From Chara braunii (lineage: Eukaryota; Streptophyta; Charophyceae; Charales; Characeae): a stretch of 27,343 nucleotides of DNA. Each line of letters opens with the position of its first letter. The first letter of the stretch is position 1. Shown piece by piece: positions 18,602 through 27,343 of the stretch. The notes under the pieces were generated by a model that was not told where the DNA came from, searched no databases, and worked only from the letters and a program-made list of their open reading frames with translations. The stretch lies in assembly GCA_003427395.1 (NCBI GenBank), contig BFEA01000029.1, positions 3,818,083 through 3,845,425 on the forward strand. Direction: 5' to 3'. The position numbers and the translations under genes were made by a program.

Positions 18602-20310
18602 GCCACACTAGGTGGCATCCTCTCCACCCCCCATTCCCCTTCGACCCCACCGCAACCTCTACTCAATCGAAAGAACTTGCCACCTCCCATCAAGATGTAC
18701 AAGCCCAAATCCAAAATGGAGGTTGTGCCCCCCTCCCTTGCACCACCAGATCGCTCCACAAACAGCGACACCACAGGTGGTACATTGGAGGACGACCTGA
18801 AACCACCAGGGAACGATCGTCCACCCTCCATAGAGCCATTGGACCATCGAACGAGAGGAGATGATGAAGCACTATGGCTGGACACAGGGAAATGCCCCCA
18901 ACACCGACCCCGCCAACGGACTTGTCAACAAAAGACTGACCCCGAAGGAGATGGTGCGGGTTCACCAACCAACACGGGGGCTGGTCTTAGGGCACTACCC
19001 CCTTAACCGACCTAGCCAGCAGGCTGGTCCAACCCTAAATGAGATGGTGCCGGTTCACCAACCAACACCGGGGCTGGTCTCAAGACACTGCCCCCTCAAT
19101 CGACCTAGCCACCAGGCTGGTCCAACTGATCCAAGCAAAAGCCTGGCCCCGGTGGGCATGGGGCAAGACCATCGACGACCATGGTCATACAAAATTGAGT
19201 CATCCCCATAGCACGAAGCTAAAGTTGAAAAACATCCGAAGGGACCTCCCGACAAGACTGTACCTGTGATGTCCATAGAGCCACACGCCCACCGACCATA
19301 TGACCTGCCACCCAGTCGAGACAATGAAGACGACAAGCAGCTGACCACCTGGACTGTGGCACAACCACTCCGACCCGGAGAGGCATCCTCTTCGGCTGCG
19401 GGGCGTGTGGGAGCGAGGAGAACGGACGCAGAGAGTACCAAAATGTTGAACCCACATCAAATGTGGCAAAAAGCCAAGGCCCTCCTCGCCAAAATCAAGG
19501 ATGCGACCTTCTCCCAACCACGGGATGTCCCGCTGCAGAAGCCACAACAAGTTGAGACCGCAGCCCCTTACACACGAGACAAAGGGGAGGCTACCTCAGA
19601 CAGTGGTCTGCCAGGACAGCCAGTCGCAACACCAGAGCTACCCGGCCCACAACAACAATGCTCTGGGACCTTACAGTTGCAGCTGCCACAGCCCCACACT
19701 CGAAGCCTCCCAGATTCACAACAGAAGGACGTCCCCGAGGTCCCTTACGATCACCAACTTGCTGACTTTCAATTTCATCTGTCTCCGAGTAAGTCGGAGT
19801 CACAATTGCAAATCTTGGGTCCAAATCAAGACGATGCTCAGAATGTCCACCTGAGCAGTCGTGACACTGATTCCCAGACGCCGGGGTGTGGGGCATATAC
19901 ACAAGACTCAAGGAAGTTATCTTTGAACTCACCGGGGAACGAAAGTTTATACTTCTCCCCCCGCCCCCGACCGCCAAGATTTCACCTGGTCACATCAAAG
20001 GGTTGATAGAATGGGACGACCTCGAGCCGCCCCGCCAGATAAACAATGAACACGGACATAGACGAGCGGATGAGCAACACGAACGGCAACAGGAGCAGCA
20101 TGGCCAACCTAGGGAGGGGGCAGAGGCAGACCGACAATTAGATGCAGAACACAGCGGCCGACCGCAATGGTCAATGGATCACGACCTAAAAGGTGAGAAC
20201 CACCAATGCTTGTCCCCAGACGAACAAACAGCAAGAGTGCAACCAACCTCCCATGACCTTTGCGAATTTCCAGTGACTGGACGGTTCCCGGCAGCAATGT
20301 CCGCCCGCCC
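18602..20310 (+). pseudogene. LINE-B ORF1 region, Pro/Ser/Gln-rich middle part
   Basis: The ORF1 frame continues after the TAA at 18599-18601 as far as 19006, rich in Pro and polar residues (PPSLAPPDRSTNSDTTGG). A frameshift moves it to the frame open from 18861 to 20006 with one stop at 19209 (TAG where CAG fits). That part includes two 31-residue repeats and a Gln/Ser-rich stretch (LPGPQQQCSGTLQLQLPQPH). Another shift near 19886-20000 leads into GERKFILLPPPPTAKISPG and GLIEWDDLEPPRQ, then a charged Gln-rich segment (EQHERQQEQHGQPREG). No catalytic domain is recognised and LINE-A has no obvious counterpart. It could be an extended ORF1 or an extra ORF. Confidence 0.55.
18948..19133 (+). repeat. 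In-frame 93-bp tandem repeat (31 codons, two copies)
   Basis: 18948-19040 encodes a unit starting EMVRVHQPTRGLVLGHYPLN. 19041-19133 encodes the same unit as EMVPVHQPTPGLVSRHCPLN. Both end in RPS-QAGPT. The period is exactly 93 bp, so frame is kept. Most substitutions are scattered, which indicates an old duplication. Confidence 0.92.
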
Positions 20311-20315
20311 AGCCC

Positions 20316-20423
20316 CACTTGCCGCAACAACAACAGATTATGCTACAACAGCAGACCCTGATGCAGCAGCAACAACTGCGACATAAATATCTGCAACACC
20401 AACAATAAACCCGGCTGCAACAA

Positions 20424-20454
<31 letters not shown>

Positions 20455-20920
20455 TCCAGGACAATCTACAACACCAGCAACACTGACTGCTTGGATAGCT
20501 GCACCATCAGACACAGTGCCAACACGAGCATGAGGCACAGGCACAGCAGCGGCTGCAAATGCAACAAAACCAACAGCAGGCCCAACAATAGGAGTTTCTG
20601 CTACACCAGCAAGCTCACATACAGTTGTTACAGCACACACAAGCACAGGTTGCTCAACAACATGAACAGTGCCTCAGGCAACAGAGGGAGTGTGAGGAAC
20701 AACTACAATGTCTTCTTCAAGCACAACTGACACAATACCAACGCCAGCAATGCCAGGAGAGACTGATGCAACAACAACAAATCCTCCAGCACCTGCACCT
20801 GCATTGGCAACAACAACTAGGCTGCCAACAACAACACGTTTTGCAGCATCAACAACACCAGCTACACATCTTCTGGAAGCAAGAAGCGGAAAGACAAAAG
20901 ACACTGGAATACCAGTTGCA
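20316..20920 (+). pseudogene. LINE-B glutamine-rich segment with (CAA)n core
   Basis: One frame from about 20316 to 20920 is dominated by Gln with Leu and His (QQQIMLQQQTLMQQQQLR; HEQCLRQQRECEEQLQCLL; LMQQQQILQHLHLHWQQQ). A (CAA)n core lies at 20427-20454. The periodic Leu among Gln suggests a helical or coiled-coil character. Stops within it (TAA near 20405, TGA near 20480, TAG near 20493 and 20588) all fall where CAA, CGA or CAG would fit. From 20625 the frame is open to 21554. LINE-A lacks this segment. It was probably expanded by replication slippage inside ORF1. Confidence 0.8.
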
Positions 20921-21554
20921 ATACTTGCCAGCGCACCCCTCCATCACTCTCCCCCCCTGGTACGAGAAGGGGCAGAAACCTCAGGACATGGACACCTCTG
21001 CCCCCCCTCCTGACCAGCCACAGTCGGACCGACGGCAGGCCCAACCGGCGGATGTGGAGATGGAGATGGAGGCAGTCCCGCCTCAAGTCTCACCACCGGA
21101 ATTGGGTTGTCCACCACCCCTTACCGCCAACAACGAGGTCCAACCAAAATTAGCATTTGTGACATACAGGACCCTCACCAAAAAAATTTCAATGGTGGAA
21201 AACAAGCCTGGAGAAGACCTAGACAACAGATACTGGGGGGAGGCTAAAAAAGTGCTAATGCACAGCCCCAGAGCGCTGGCCACGGTAGAAAAGTACAAAA
21301 CAGTGTCAGCAATTGACTGGATGGACGTGGGGGCTGCCATTGTCTTGGTGGTGAACAACTTCATCGACAAGATCGAGAACTATGCTAAGGCCCGTTTCGA
21401 GGAAAAAAACTTCGACGGGGCCCACTCACACTCAGCAGACCCGAGGGATGCTTTTCTTCACGAGGGCCTAGCTTGGGCCAAGACACTGGTGGACGAATTG
21501 TGCACCACGTTGCACACCCTTCCAAAGGCATGGGCCAACATTGTAGATTGGTAG
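20921..21554 (+). pseudogene. LINE-B ORF1 C-terminal part (shared block A)
   Basis: This is the C-terminal two thirds of the 309-codon open frame 20625-21554. After an acidic Pro-rich stretch (QPADVEMEMEAVPPQVSPPE) comes a folded-looking segment from about 21144: KLAFVTYRTLTKKISMVEN, DNRYWGEAKKVL, then IDWMDVGAAIVLVVNNFIDK and a second helical part ending KAWANIVDW. The first half can be lined up loosely with LINE-A (KLVTIADWLMG, then VKWTEAWHRLTTIVFARF). Both follow an acidic Pro-rich linker. No named domain fits. It ends at a TAG at 21552-21554. Confidence 0.6.
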
Positions 21555-22584
21555 GAACCCGCCAGAAGGACCAGCCTGAGGTGTCAACGCGGGATGTGGA
21601 GGAACAATCTCGCCAAGATATTGCCCGCGCAGTCCCCTCCGTTGTCCTTGCTCTCAACCAGCCTTAATCTAAGTGTCCTCCGAAAGAGGACGCTCAAAAA
21701 CAAACACTGCATGTTCTGAACCCCCGTCCCAAGGGGATTGAGATCATCCACGATGATGTAGATGTCGCTCTCTCTCACTTAAATGAAGATTGGCCCGCTG
21801 AAACCAACCCGAAAAGGCTTTGGGAGCTGGTTAGACTGCGAGAAGGCGACAACACCCTAGTGTTGATGCCTCCAGAAGTCGTCATCTTTCCAATCACGCG
21901 GGAGAAGGATGGTTGTTAGTGGCTCCTTCGCTTGGGGCCTCCGACACAGTCTGCCTACCAGTCCCCACAATTGAGGAGTACCCCAACCCAGTTCGGCCTT
22001 ATAGTAGAAGGTTGGAGGGTAACCCCTCCACTACAGTGATCTTGAAACAACAGAAGTTTTGGGTTAGGGAAACAAATACAGATGGTGTGGTGGGGGCAGT
22101 GCTGCCCCAAAATCTCTCATTCCCCAAGGGAATAATCCCGGTCCTGCGACTGCTTGGTCCAAAAACGAAGGTTCACAAAAACTGTACAGACCCAAGGTGG
22201 TTCAACCACCAGCAACTAATGTACCTTCTTACAACACGCTTTAAGCCTAACGTAGCCTAGACTGCGATCAGAGTCCTTCTCTTCATGCAGGCCTTTTTCA
22301 AGACAATGTTCTTGAGGAACACAAGTAGTGGGATAAACCGCAAGGTGTGCTTTCCAAAAAAGCCACGACCTGAGTAGCATCTGCCATAATTAAGAGGGAT
22401 CGACCCACCGCATCATAGGAATGCAGCAAACCACTAGGAATGGCCTGATAATAGGGTAGCCTTCTGACTTACACCGCCTTCCCTGAGGGGGGCAACACAA
22501 CTCTCCCCACCCCTACGAGCCTTATCATCTCTTTGCTCCCCGGCCTAGCCACCATCCCCCGTCTCCAATGGTCTCCGAAGAGTT
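21555..22584 (+). pseudogene. LINE-B spacer between ORF1 and endonuclease (block B)
   Basis: The plus strand has a block at about 21710-21918 reading RPKGIEIIHDDVDVALSHLN, then NPKRLWELVRLREGDNTLVL and MPPEVVIFPITREKDG, which corresponds to the LINE-A block at about 6095-5990. After a frame change, the open frame 21913-22260 contains ILKQQKFWVRETNTDGVV and VLRLLGPKTKVHKNCTDPRW, without a recognised domain. 22260-22580 shows several stops in all frames and nothing I can assign. The order is the same as in LINE-A, so block B belongs to the element rather than to a chance insertion. Confidence 0.5.
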
Positions 22585-23498
22585 AGAAGGCCACCCCATT
22601 GGGCAACCAAGCTAGCCAAGGCAGATATTGATGTCCACTCTCTCAAAGAAGCGATTTTAAATATGATTAAATGCCCAATTACGAGAAAATGACCAGATGC
22701 GGTGTGTATACAAGAGGCACATCTACACAACACTCTTGCACACACCGCGAAAGCAAATACGCAGTCTTCTCAGCACCCTCCACATACAGGGTGTCCGCGG
22801 GGGTGGCAATCTGGCTCCCCCGCTCCTCGAAACTTAAACCTATCAAGATGGAACGGGATGACCAGCGGGGTAGGTGGGTCTGCCTCAAAGTGGCGTCCGA
22901 AGAGGAAAAGTTATATTTGGCGAGCATTTACGCTCCGAATGGCCCCACGACTAGGGTGGACTTTTGACTCTCTCTTCACCAACAACTTCCAAACGATGCC
23001 CCGCTGGTTTTGGCAGGTGACTTCAACACCATGCTCGACCCGACACTGGACCGCAAATCCACCTCTCAGCGACAAAACCAAATAAACCAGACTTTGCTTG
23101 CCGTGGGGCCAAACGTGCTCATGCTCAAATAACTTATGGCAGACCGAGAACTGGAGGATGTGTACAGAATGTTGCACCCTACCCAACGGGCATACACGTG
23201 CCTGTCATCCTGGGGCAACCATGGTCTGTCCAACTCGTGTATTGACCTCACGCTGGTGTCGAAAGAACTACAGGGTCTTATTACTACAAAAACAACAACA
23301 ACAATCAGCTCCTGTACGTCTTTTGATCATCGGATGATCACACTGGGTCTAGCCTTGCATGCCCAAATTAAGAGGGGACAGGGGTTCTTCAAACTTAACA
23401 CCTCCCTGCTCCCCCTAACGAGCTATAAAGACCTCATCAACACATTTTGGGCATACTGGCAAACCCATAAGTCGTCATCAGGTGATCATGTGAAATAG
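22585..23498 (+). pseudogene. LINE-B ORF2 endonuclease (APE-like) domain
   Basis: L1-type endonuclease nicks the target site for primed reverse transcription. Blocks in order: KWPDAVCIQEAHL (catalytic Glu) near 22680-22725; SAGVAIWLPRSSKLKPI near 22795-22845; GRWVCLKV and LYLASIYAPNG near 22870-22945; LAGDFNTMLD near 23010-23045 (Asp and Asn of the active site); SCIDLTLVS near 23240-23262; and FDHRMITLGL near 23323-23352 (the SDH motif, with the final Asp and His), followed by GFFKLNTSLLP. All key residues I can identify are kept, but the blocks lie in different frames and a stop follows GPTTRVDF at about 22967. The end of the open frame at 23498 is a TAG. Confidence 0.88.
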
Positions 23499-25140
23499 TT
23501 TAAAGATGGAGTGACAAAGATGATGGAAATATCCAAAAAGTTCTCTATCCAGCACGCGAGGGATCGCAAAGCCCTCCTTGAAAAATTGACGTGGGACCTC
23601 GAAGATTGGGATGAACAGTTAATGGATGATCCTCTCCACTGCCCCACCTTCGATAGCTTACAAGAAGCCTGGGCCCACCTCCAAGACTACCTCGAACGAC
23701 AGGCACAGGCTTGGAGGATCCAAGCTAGGATCAAACGAGCGCACACAGACGCGACAATGTCTAATTCCTCTTTTAACAAAGCGAGAGCTAAAGCGAGAGT
23801 CGAAATGGTCCCGACACTCAGGCATCCCCTGGATGGAGCAGCCCAGGTTGCAACTAATGCATACACCATAGCAGACTACCCCGCCCAATTCTACCGACAC
23901 TTGTTCACCTCCCAAACTCCAACCAAGCTTCCCGATGAAGTCCAACGAGCAAGAGAAAAATTGTTAACAGTTGTCTACGCTCGCCTCACGCACGACCAAA
24001 GGAACGAGATTGACAACCCCCTTACCCAACAAGACATCTTAGAAGCACTACATGACATGGAAGATGAAAAGACGTCAGGGATTGACTCCTTTCCAAAAGA
24101 GTTATGGACACAATTTTGGGATCTGCTGAAAGATGACCTGATGGATTACATAGTCGTCGTCCAGCAACAAGGTACCTTTGGGGGCATGATCAGACAGGGG
24201 GTGACCACACTCCTATTAAAAAAGAGGGACAAAGAGGACATAAAAATTTATAGACCCATAACCCATTCTCCCTGTGCCTTAGAAGTTGGTGGCCAAGGCA
24301 CTTACCAAGAGACTACTACCTCACATGAATGTACCCATCCATCCTGATCAGATGGGCTTTATACCCAATCGCAATATCCAGGACAACATCCTGTTAATTA
24401 ATGAAACTATCAAATACGCTAGGCAGCGGAAGGTTCAAGCGACCATCATGTTCATATACTTCGAGAAGGCGTATGACCACGTCGACTGTGATTACTTGGA
24501 TATGTGCCTGCTCAGGATGAATTTCGGTCCAACCTTTTGTTAGTGGGTATAACTCCTCCACAGGACGGTCACCACTAACATCATGCTCAATAACCACCTC
24601 TCGCCCCCAATACACTTGCAACGGTCGGTGCGCCAGGGCGATCCCATATCACCCTTATTGTTTATGATCATAATGGAAGCCCTCACCTCGATGATCAGGC
24701 ACCTCCTTGACATCAACAAAGTGCTCATTCCGAAAATCCCAGACTATCTCATCCGGGTGACGTCATTGTTCGCAAACGACCTCATAAAAGCGGATGAGAA
24801 CAACATAAAGGCTCATACACATGTCATACACCTCTTCTCGTTGGCGGCAGACATGAAGGTCAATCGGGGCTCCAAGACGGAAGGGCGATGGCTCCACCCG
24901 TTAGGGGAACTACCACCGCATGAGCCGGCCGTGGCATGGGCACACAAAGAAGAAGCCATCAGAATATTGGGGGTGAGGTTGCCGACACTTGGCCCCCCGC
25001 CTGACCACGGGGACATACTTGTCAACATGGCAATAGACCGACTGACTAAATGGGAGAGCCTGCACACCTCAATAGTAGGAAGGGCCCTAACAATAAATAA
25101 TGTTGTCCTGACGGCCATTTGGTACAAACTCGCGATCTGA
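23499..25140 (+). pseudogene. LINE-B ORF2 linker and reverse transcriptase domain
   Basis: The linker (23511-24000) contains ARDRKALLEKLTWDLEDWDE and QAQAWRIQARIK. The RT starts with EDEKTSGIDSFPKELW (about 24060-24105) and VTTLLLKKRDKEDIKIYRPI, then shifts frame at about 24260-24290 into LVAKALTKRLLPHM and GFIPNRNIQDNILLINE. Motif A reads MFIYFEKAYDHVD with Tyr (24457-24459) in place of the catalytic Asp. Motif B is intact: SVRQGDPISPLLF. Motif C reads FAND at 24769-24780, with Asn for the first Asp of FADD. LINE-A keeps Asp at these motif A and C positions. Stops at 24541 and 24550 break the part between A and B. The enzyme is dead both by frame and by active site. Confidence 0.93.
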
Positions 25141-25960
25141 CCACTAGCAAGAAACAAAATGCCGCACTGAGGAGAGCGCTCACCTCATACCTTTGTAAAA
25201 ACAGTGCCAAAACCGAAAAATGCGTGCAACGTGTAAGCTGGGATACCCTCACGCAGCCGAGAGCCAATGGTGGGTTGGGGATACTGGATCCTGAGAGAGA
25301 GAGTGAGACATTGATCTTCAAAATCCTGATCAGGCTGTTAATAGGCAATGACACTTCATGGGCACAATTGGCATGCTTACAGATCGCCACCTTGGCCCCA
25401 GAATCAAAGCAACCAACATAGTTCATCCGCTCCAATGCCTAACCAATAAACACTGGACAATACCTTCACCCACGAAACAAAAGCAAGGGATCGACTCGTG
25501 GCAAGCAGCCAGTCACGATCTGCTTCAGGATCCTCTCTGGTCCTACATGCTCAAACTCTGGAGGAAACGTGGGCCGAGGTAGAAACCGTCCCTGAATAGA
25601 TGGCAAGATATATGGAGGCAACCGCTTTTAAGCAACCAACCCCCTTATCCTGGATGAAGATGACAACCCCCTAAGTCTCACAAAAAACTCTTCCTGGCTC
25701 ACCTGGGCGAAAAAGGGGGGTTTACGGTGGGAGACCTATGAAACCCGCGAGGAAGGATGGGTGACAACTGACCGGATGCAACTGAGGCTTGAACCTGGTA
25801 AGTATGTGGGAAATAAGATGCAGAAGCTGAAAGAGGCCCTCCCCCTGGCCCGGCGGCTCACACTCCAAACTGGCCCAAAGGTCCTGCCAGACGACTGGGT
25901 CATTGAACCACCAGTACTTCGCCCAGCTATTGATGCCGAGCCTGAAATTGACCTTCGCGC
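25141..25960 (+). pseudogene. LINE-B ORF2 C-terminal region
   Basis: After WYKLAI at 25138 the frame changes to 25119-25421, with KKQNAALRRALTSYLC and NGGLGILDPERE (the GGLGIxDP motif also seen in LINE-A as GDLGILDP). Then come SWQAASHDLLQDPLWSYMLK (about 25490-25560) and, from 25640, NPLILDEDDNPLSL, SWLTWAKKGGLRWETYETRE and VGNKMQKLKEALPLARRLT, matching LINE-A's HPLFGNSRITD and WVKKGIIRIKDIW part. The open frame 25761-26333 continues beyond the part I can relate to LINEs. I place the end of homology near 25960, where the sequence changes character. No poly-A tail is visible there. Confidence 0.75.
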
Positions 25961-27073
25961 CGTTTTTTTCCGAGCCTGTAGTGGGGAAAATCGGTTTCGA
26001 ACATTTGTGGGCTGGCACTGGTACCGCCCCTTACTCTGGACCTGCTGCGCCAGTAGAAGGAACGAAACGGGCTGTAGCTCACTAGTTTTCACTCGTGCAG
26101 GCGTGACACTGCTCGATGTTGCATTGGTGACAGGAATTCAATGCCCCCCTTTTTTCACGGGGAGTCAATCAGATACTGCCGAAATTCTTTTTTTTTTTTC
26201 CTATCGCAACAACGAAAATGGAAAAAAATGGCATTCTAGGCCACGGCCTTCAGTTTTAGGAGTACATGGCAAGGATTCAAGGAGGATACATTCTCGAGAT
26301 GGTTCTTTCTTCAGTCACATGAGATACAGCTGAGGGTTTTTTTTTTTTTTTGCAAGAAGAAAAACAGAACGGCAGAAAAGGTGGCTGCACATCCTAATTC
26401 CTATTCATGAGTATCTGCCCACAACTAGGGGGAAAGTACATTCTCAGGGTAGCGCTTACCTTTGGGGCATGCGAGATACTACCCAGATTCTTCTTTTTTT
26501 CCCTTTCTTTTGCAGCATAAAAAAAACAAAAACGGGAAAAAATGGTATACAATGCGAGTGCCTTCATATTCATGACAGGAACTTGAATGCTTCCACAATT
26601 GAGGGAGGACATTTTGGGAAAGTGCCTAAAACATTTATTTTGTGTCCGACACTTGGATGCTCCCCGTTTCTCATGGGGAGTCAGCCGAGAAACTGCCAGG
26701 ATTCTCTCTTCCGTGGAAAAAAAGAAAAGGAAAGCAATGAAAACGTCATTGCCTTTAGGCTGAAACTGCATCTAGATACATATGTGGAAGTGCTATCATG
26801 AAAATGCTCTGCCAACTGTACTTTTCCTTTATTCTTTTTTTTTTTTCCCTTTTCCATTTCACGTCCTTGCAAGTTTCTTCTCTTTTTTTTTTTTATGGCA
26901 TTGCACACAGCAACGTGCATGTTTCCACATGCACGAAAATCCAAAAGGACATACTGGAGTCCATTGGGCAGTTTTCCCTCAGCCCGCCACCTTCCTCCCC
27001 CATAGCGCTTCCAACCCTCCCCCGAGCCCCTAAGAATGCGACGCGTTAAACCACCAGTACCTCGCTCAGCTAT
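25906..27073. repeat. 25-bp direct repeat pair flanking the T/A-tract array
   Basis: 25906-25930 and 27049-27073 are the same 25-bp sequence (starting aaccaccagtac) with two differences. Similarity does not continue on either side. The pair brackets the decayed tandem array at 26150-26880 and could be a long target-site duplication, or a trace of a larger duplication. Confidence 0.65.
26150..26880. repeat. Decayed tandem array with alternating T and A tracts (at least four units)
   Basis: Unit starts are recognisable at about 26159 (gggagtcaatcagatactgc), 26312 (tcacatgagatacagctg), 26464 (ggggcatgcgagatactacc) and 26676 (ggggagtcagccgagaaact), spaced 153, 152 and 212 bp. Each start is followed by a T run (weak in the last unit, which has only short T/C and then an A run), then an A-rich run. 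In the first three units a related phrase (ggaggatacattctcg; gggggaaagtacattctc; gagggaggacattttggg) lies about 100-130 bp further on. A partial fifth unit with T runs and atggcattgc may lie at 26830-26910. Open frames here are by-products of the repeat. Confidence 0.7.
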
Positions 27074-27267
27074 CGGCCACGGGCCTTCCCGTATACGCGC
27101 CGCAGCCTTGGGAGGGTCGGCCAAGGGAAGGCCCGGTCGTAGTGCGAAGGCTGGGCCCCGGTTCTGTAGGGACGACACTACTGCAAATAAACAAAAAAAG
27201 AAAGAAGGGAAAAAAAAATGAAATACACAAACGAAAAAGAATGAAATACACAGAAGGAAAGTCCCAC

Positions 27268-27269
<2 letters not shown>
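26881..27269. other. Region after the array; no gene recognised
   Basis: 26990-27180 is GC-rich and contains the second copy of the 25-bp repeat and imperfect palindromes built on ggcc (for example ggccaagggaaggcc at about 27118). A minus-strand open frame spans 27178-26681, but its translation is low-complexity Lys/Phe and Gly/Arg-rich and crosses the repeat array. I do not regard it as a gene. 27190-27265 is A-rich with a short repeat (gaaatacacaaacgaaaaag, then gaatgaaatacacagaagg). Confidence 0.5.

Positions 27270-27343
<74 letters not shown>
27270..27343. repeat. (GA)n microsatellite running off the window end
   Basis: An uninterrupted GA dinucleotide run of about 74 bases, continuing past the right edge. 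Confidence 0.97.

Larger units (their letters stand above)
15150..25960 (+). mobile_element. LINE-B: L1-like non-LTR retrotransposon, long form, degenerate
   Basis: On the plus strand the order is: purine-rich leader (15150-15660), two tandem units of about 775 bp (15868-17423), an ORF1 region with DUF4283-like and CCHC domains (17363 on) extending through a Gln-rich segment to 21554, a spacer with a conserved block, then ORF2 with endonuclease (about 22585-23450), RT (about 24000-25140) and C-terminal region (to about 25960). At over 10 kb it is long for a plant LINE. The protein parts align with LINE-A by eye but are well diverged. Stops and frameshifts throughout, and lost RT catalytic residues, make it dead. 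Confidence 0.88.

Noticed and set aside
20186-20646. Cys-rich and Val-rich minus-strand open frames
   Set aside because: They are antisense translations of the CAA/CAG-rich Gln segment.
25761-26333. Single 190-codon plus-strand gene
   Set aside because: Its first third is the LINE-B ORF2 tail and the rest runs into the repeat array, so it is a chance fusion of unrelated DNA.
26681-27178. 165-codon minus-strand open frame
   Set aside because: It crosses the T/A-tract array and is mostly Lys/Phe low complexity; no domain.

Overview
The window looks like repeat-dense intergenic DNA of a eukaryotic nuclear genome. I think it is from a green plant, because both LINE-type elements carry a DUF4283-like domain plus a CCHC knuckle in ORF1, which is the arrangement of plant L1-like elements. 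I cannot fix the species; a streptophyte alga or an early-diverging land plant would fit as well as a seed plant. N bases and homopolymer runs near 2050-2135 point to a draft assembly. I found no intact host gene, no rRNA, no functional tRNA and no CRISPR array.

Layout: (1) One degenerate Ty3/gypsy LTR retrotransposon lies on the minus strand and is split. Gag (about 13650-11985), protease (about 10800-10690) and the N-terminal half of reverse transcriptase (RT; 10180-9672) are on the right. The C-terminal half of RT, RNase H and integrase are at 1858-1. (2) A block of about 7.8 kb (1859-9671) sits inside the RT domain, immediately before the YLDD motif. It carries a minus-strand LINE (LINE-A: purine-rich leader, ORF1, then ORF2 with endonuclease, RT and C-terminal region), microsatellites and palindrome-rich ends. 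(3) Another stretch of about 1.1 kb (10801-11960) separates gypsy protease from the gag knuckle and holds hairpins and a tRNA-like A/B-box segment. (4) 13651-15150 is unassigned. (5) A second LINE (LINE-B) runs on the plus strand from about 15150 to 25950. It has a purine-rich leader, two tandem units of about 775 bp, a very long ORF1 region with a glutamine-rich segment, and an ORF2 with endonuclease and RT. (6) 26150-26880 is a decayed tandem array with alternating T and A tracts, and the window ends in (GA)n.

All coding regions are broken by stops and frameshifts, so none is expected to work now. Many stops sit where a CAA, CAG or CGA codon would fit, which suggests decay by C-to-T change at methylated transposon DNA. 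The two LINEs are clearly related (ORF1, endonuclease and RT align by eye) but well diverged. They share a CX2CX4HX6C knuckle spacing and at least one extra conserved block between the ORF1 knuckle and the endonuclease. LINE-B differs by its tandem 5' units and its Gln-rich insertion of about 600 bp. These shared and lineage-specific LINE parts are the best candidates for something undescribed.
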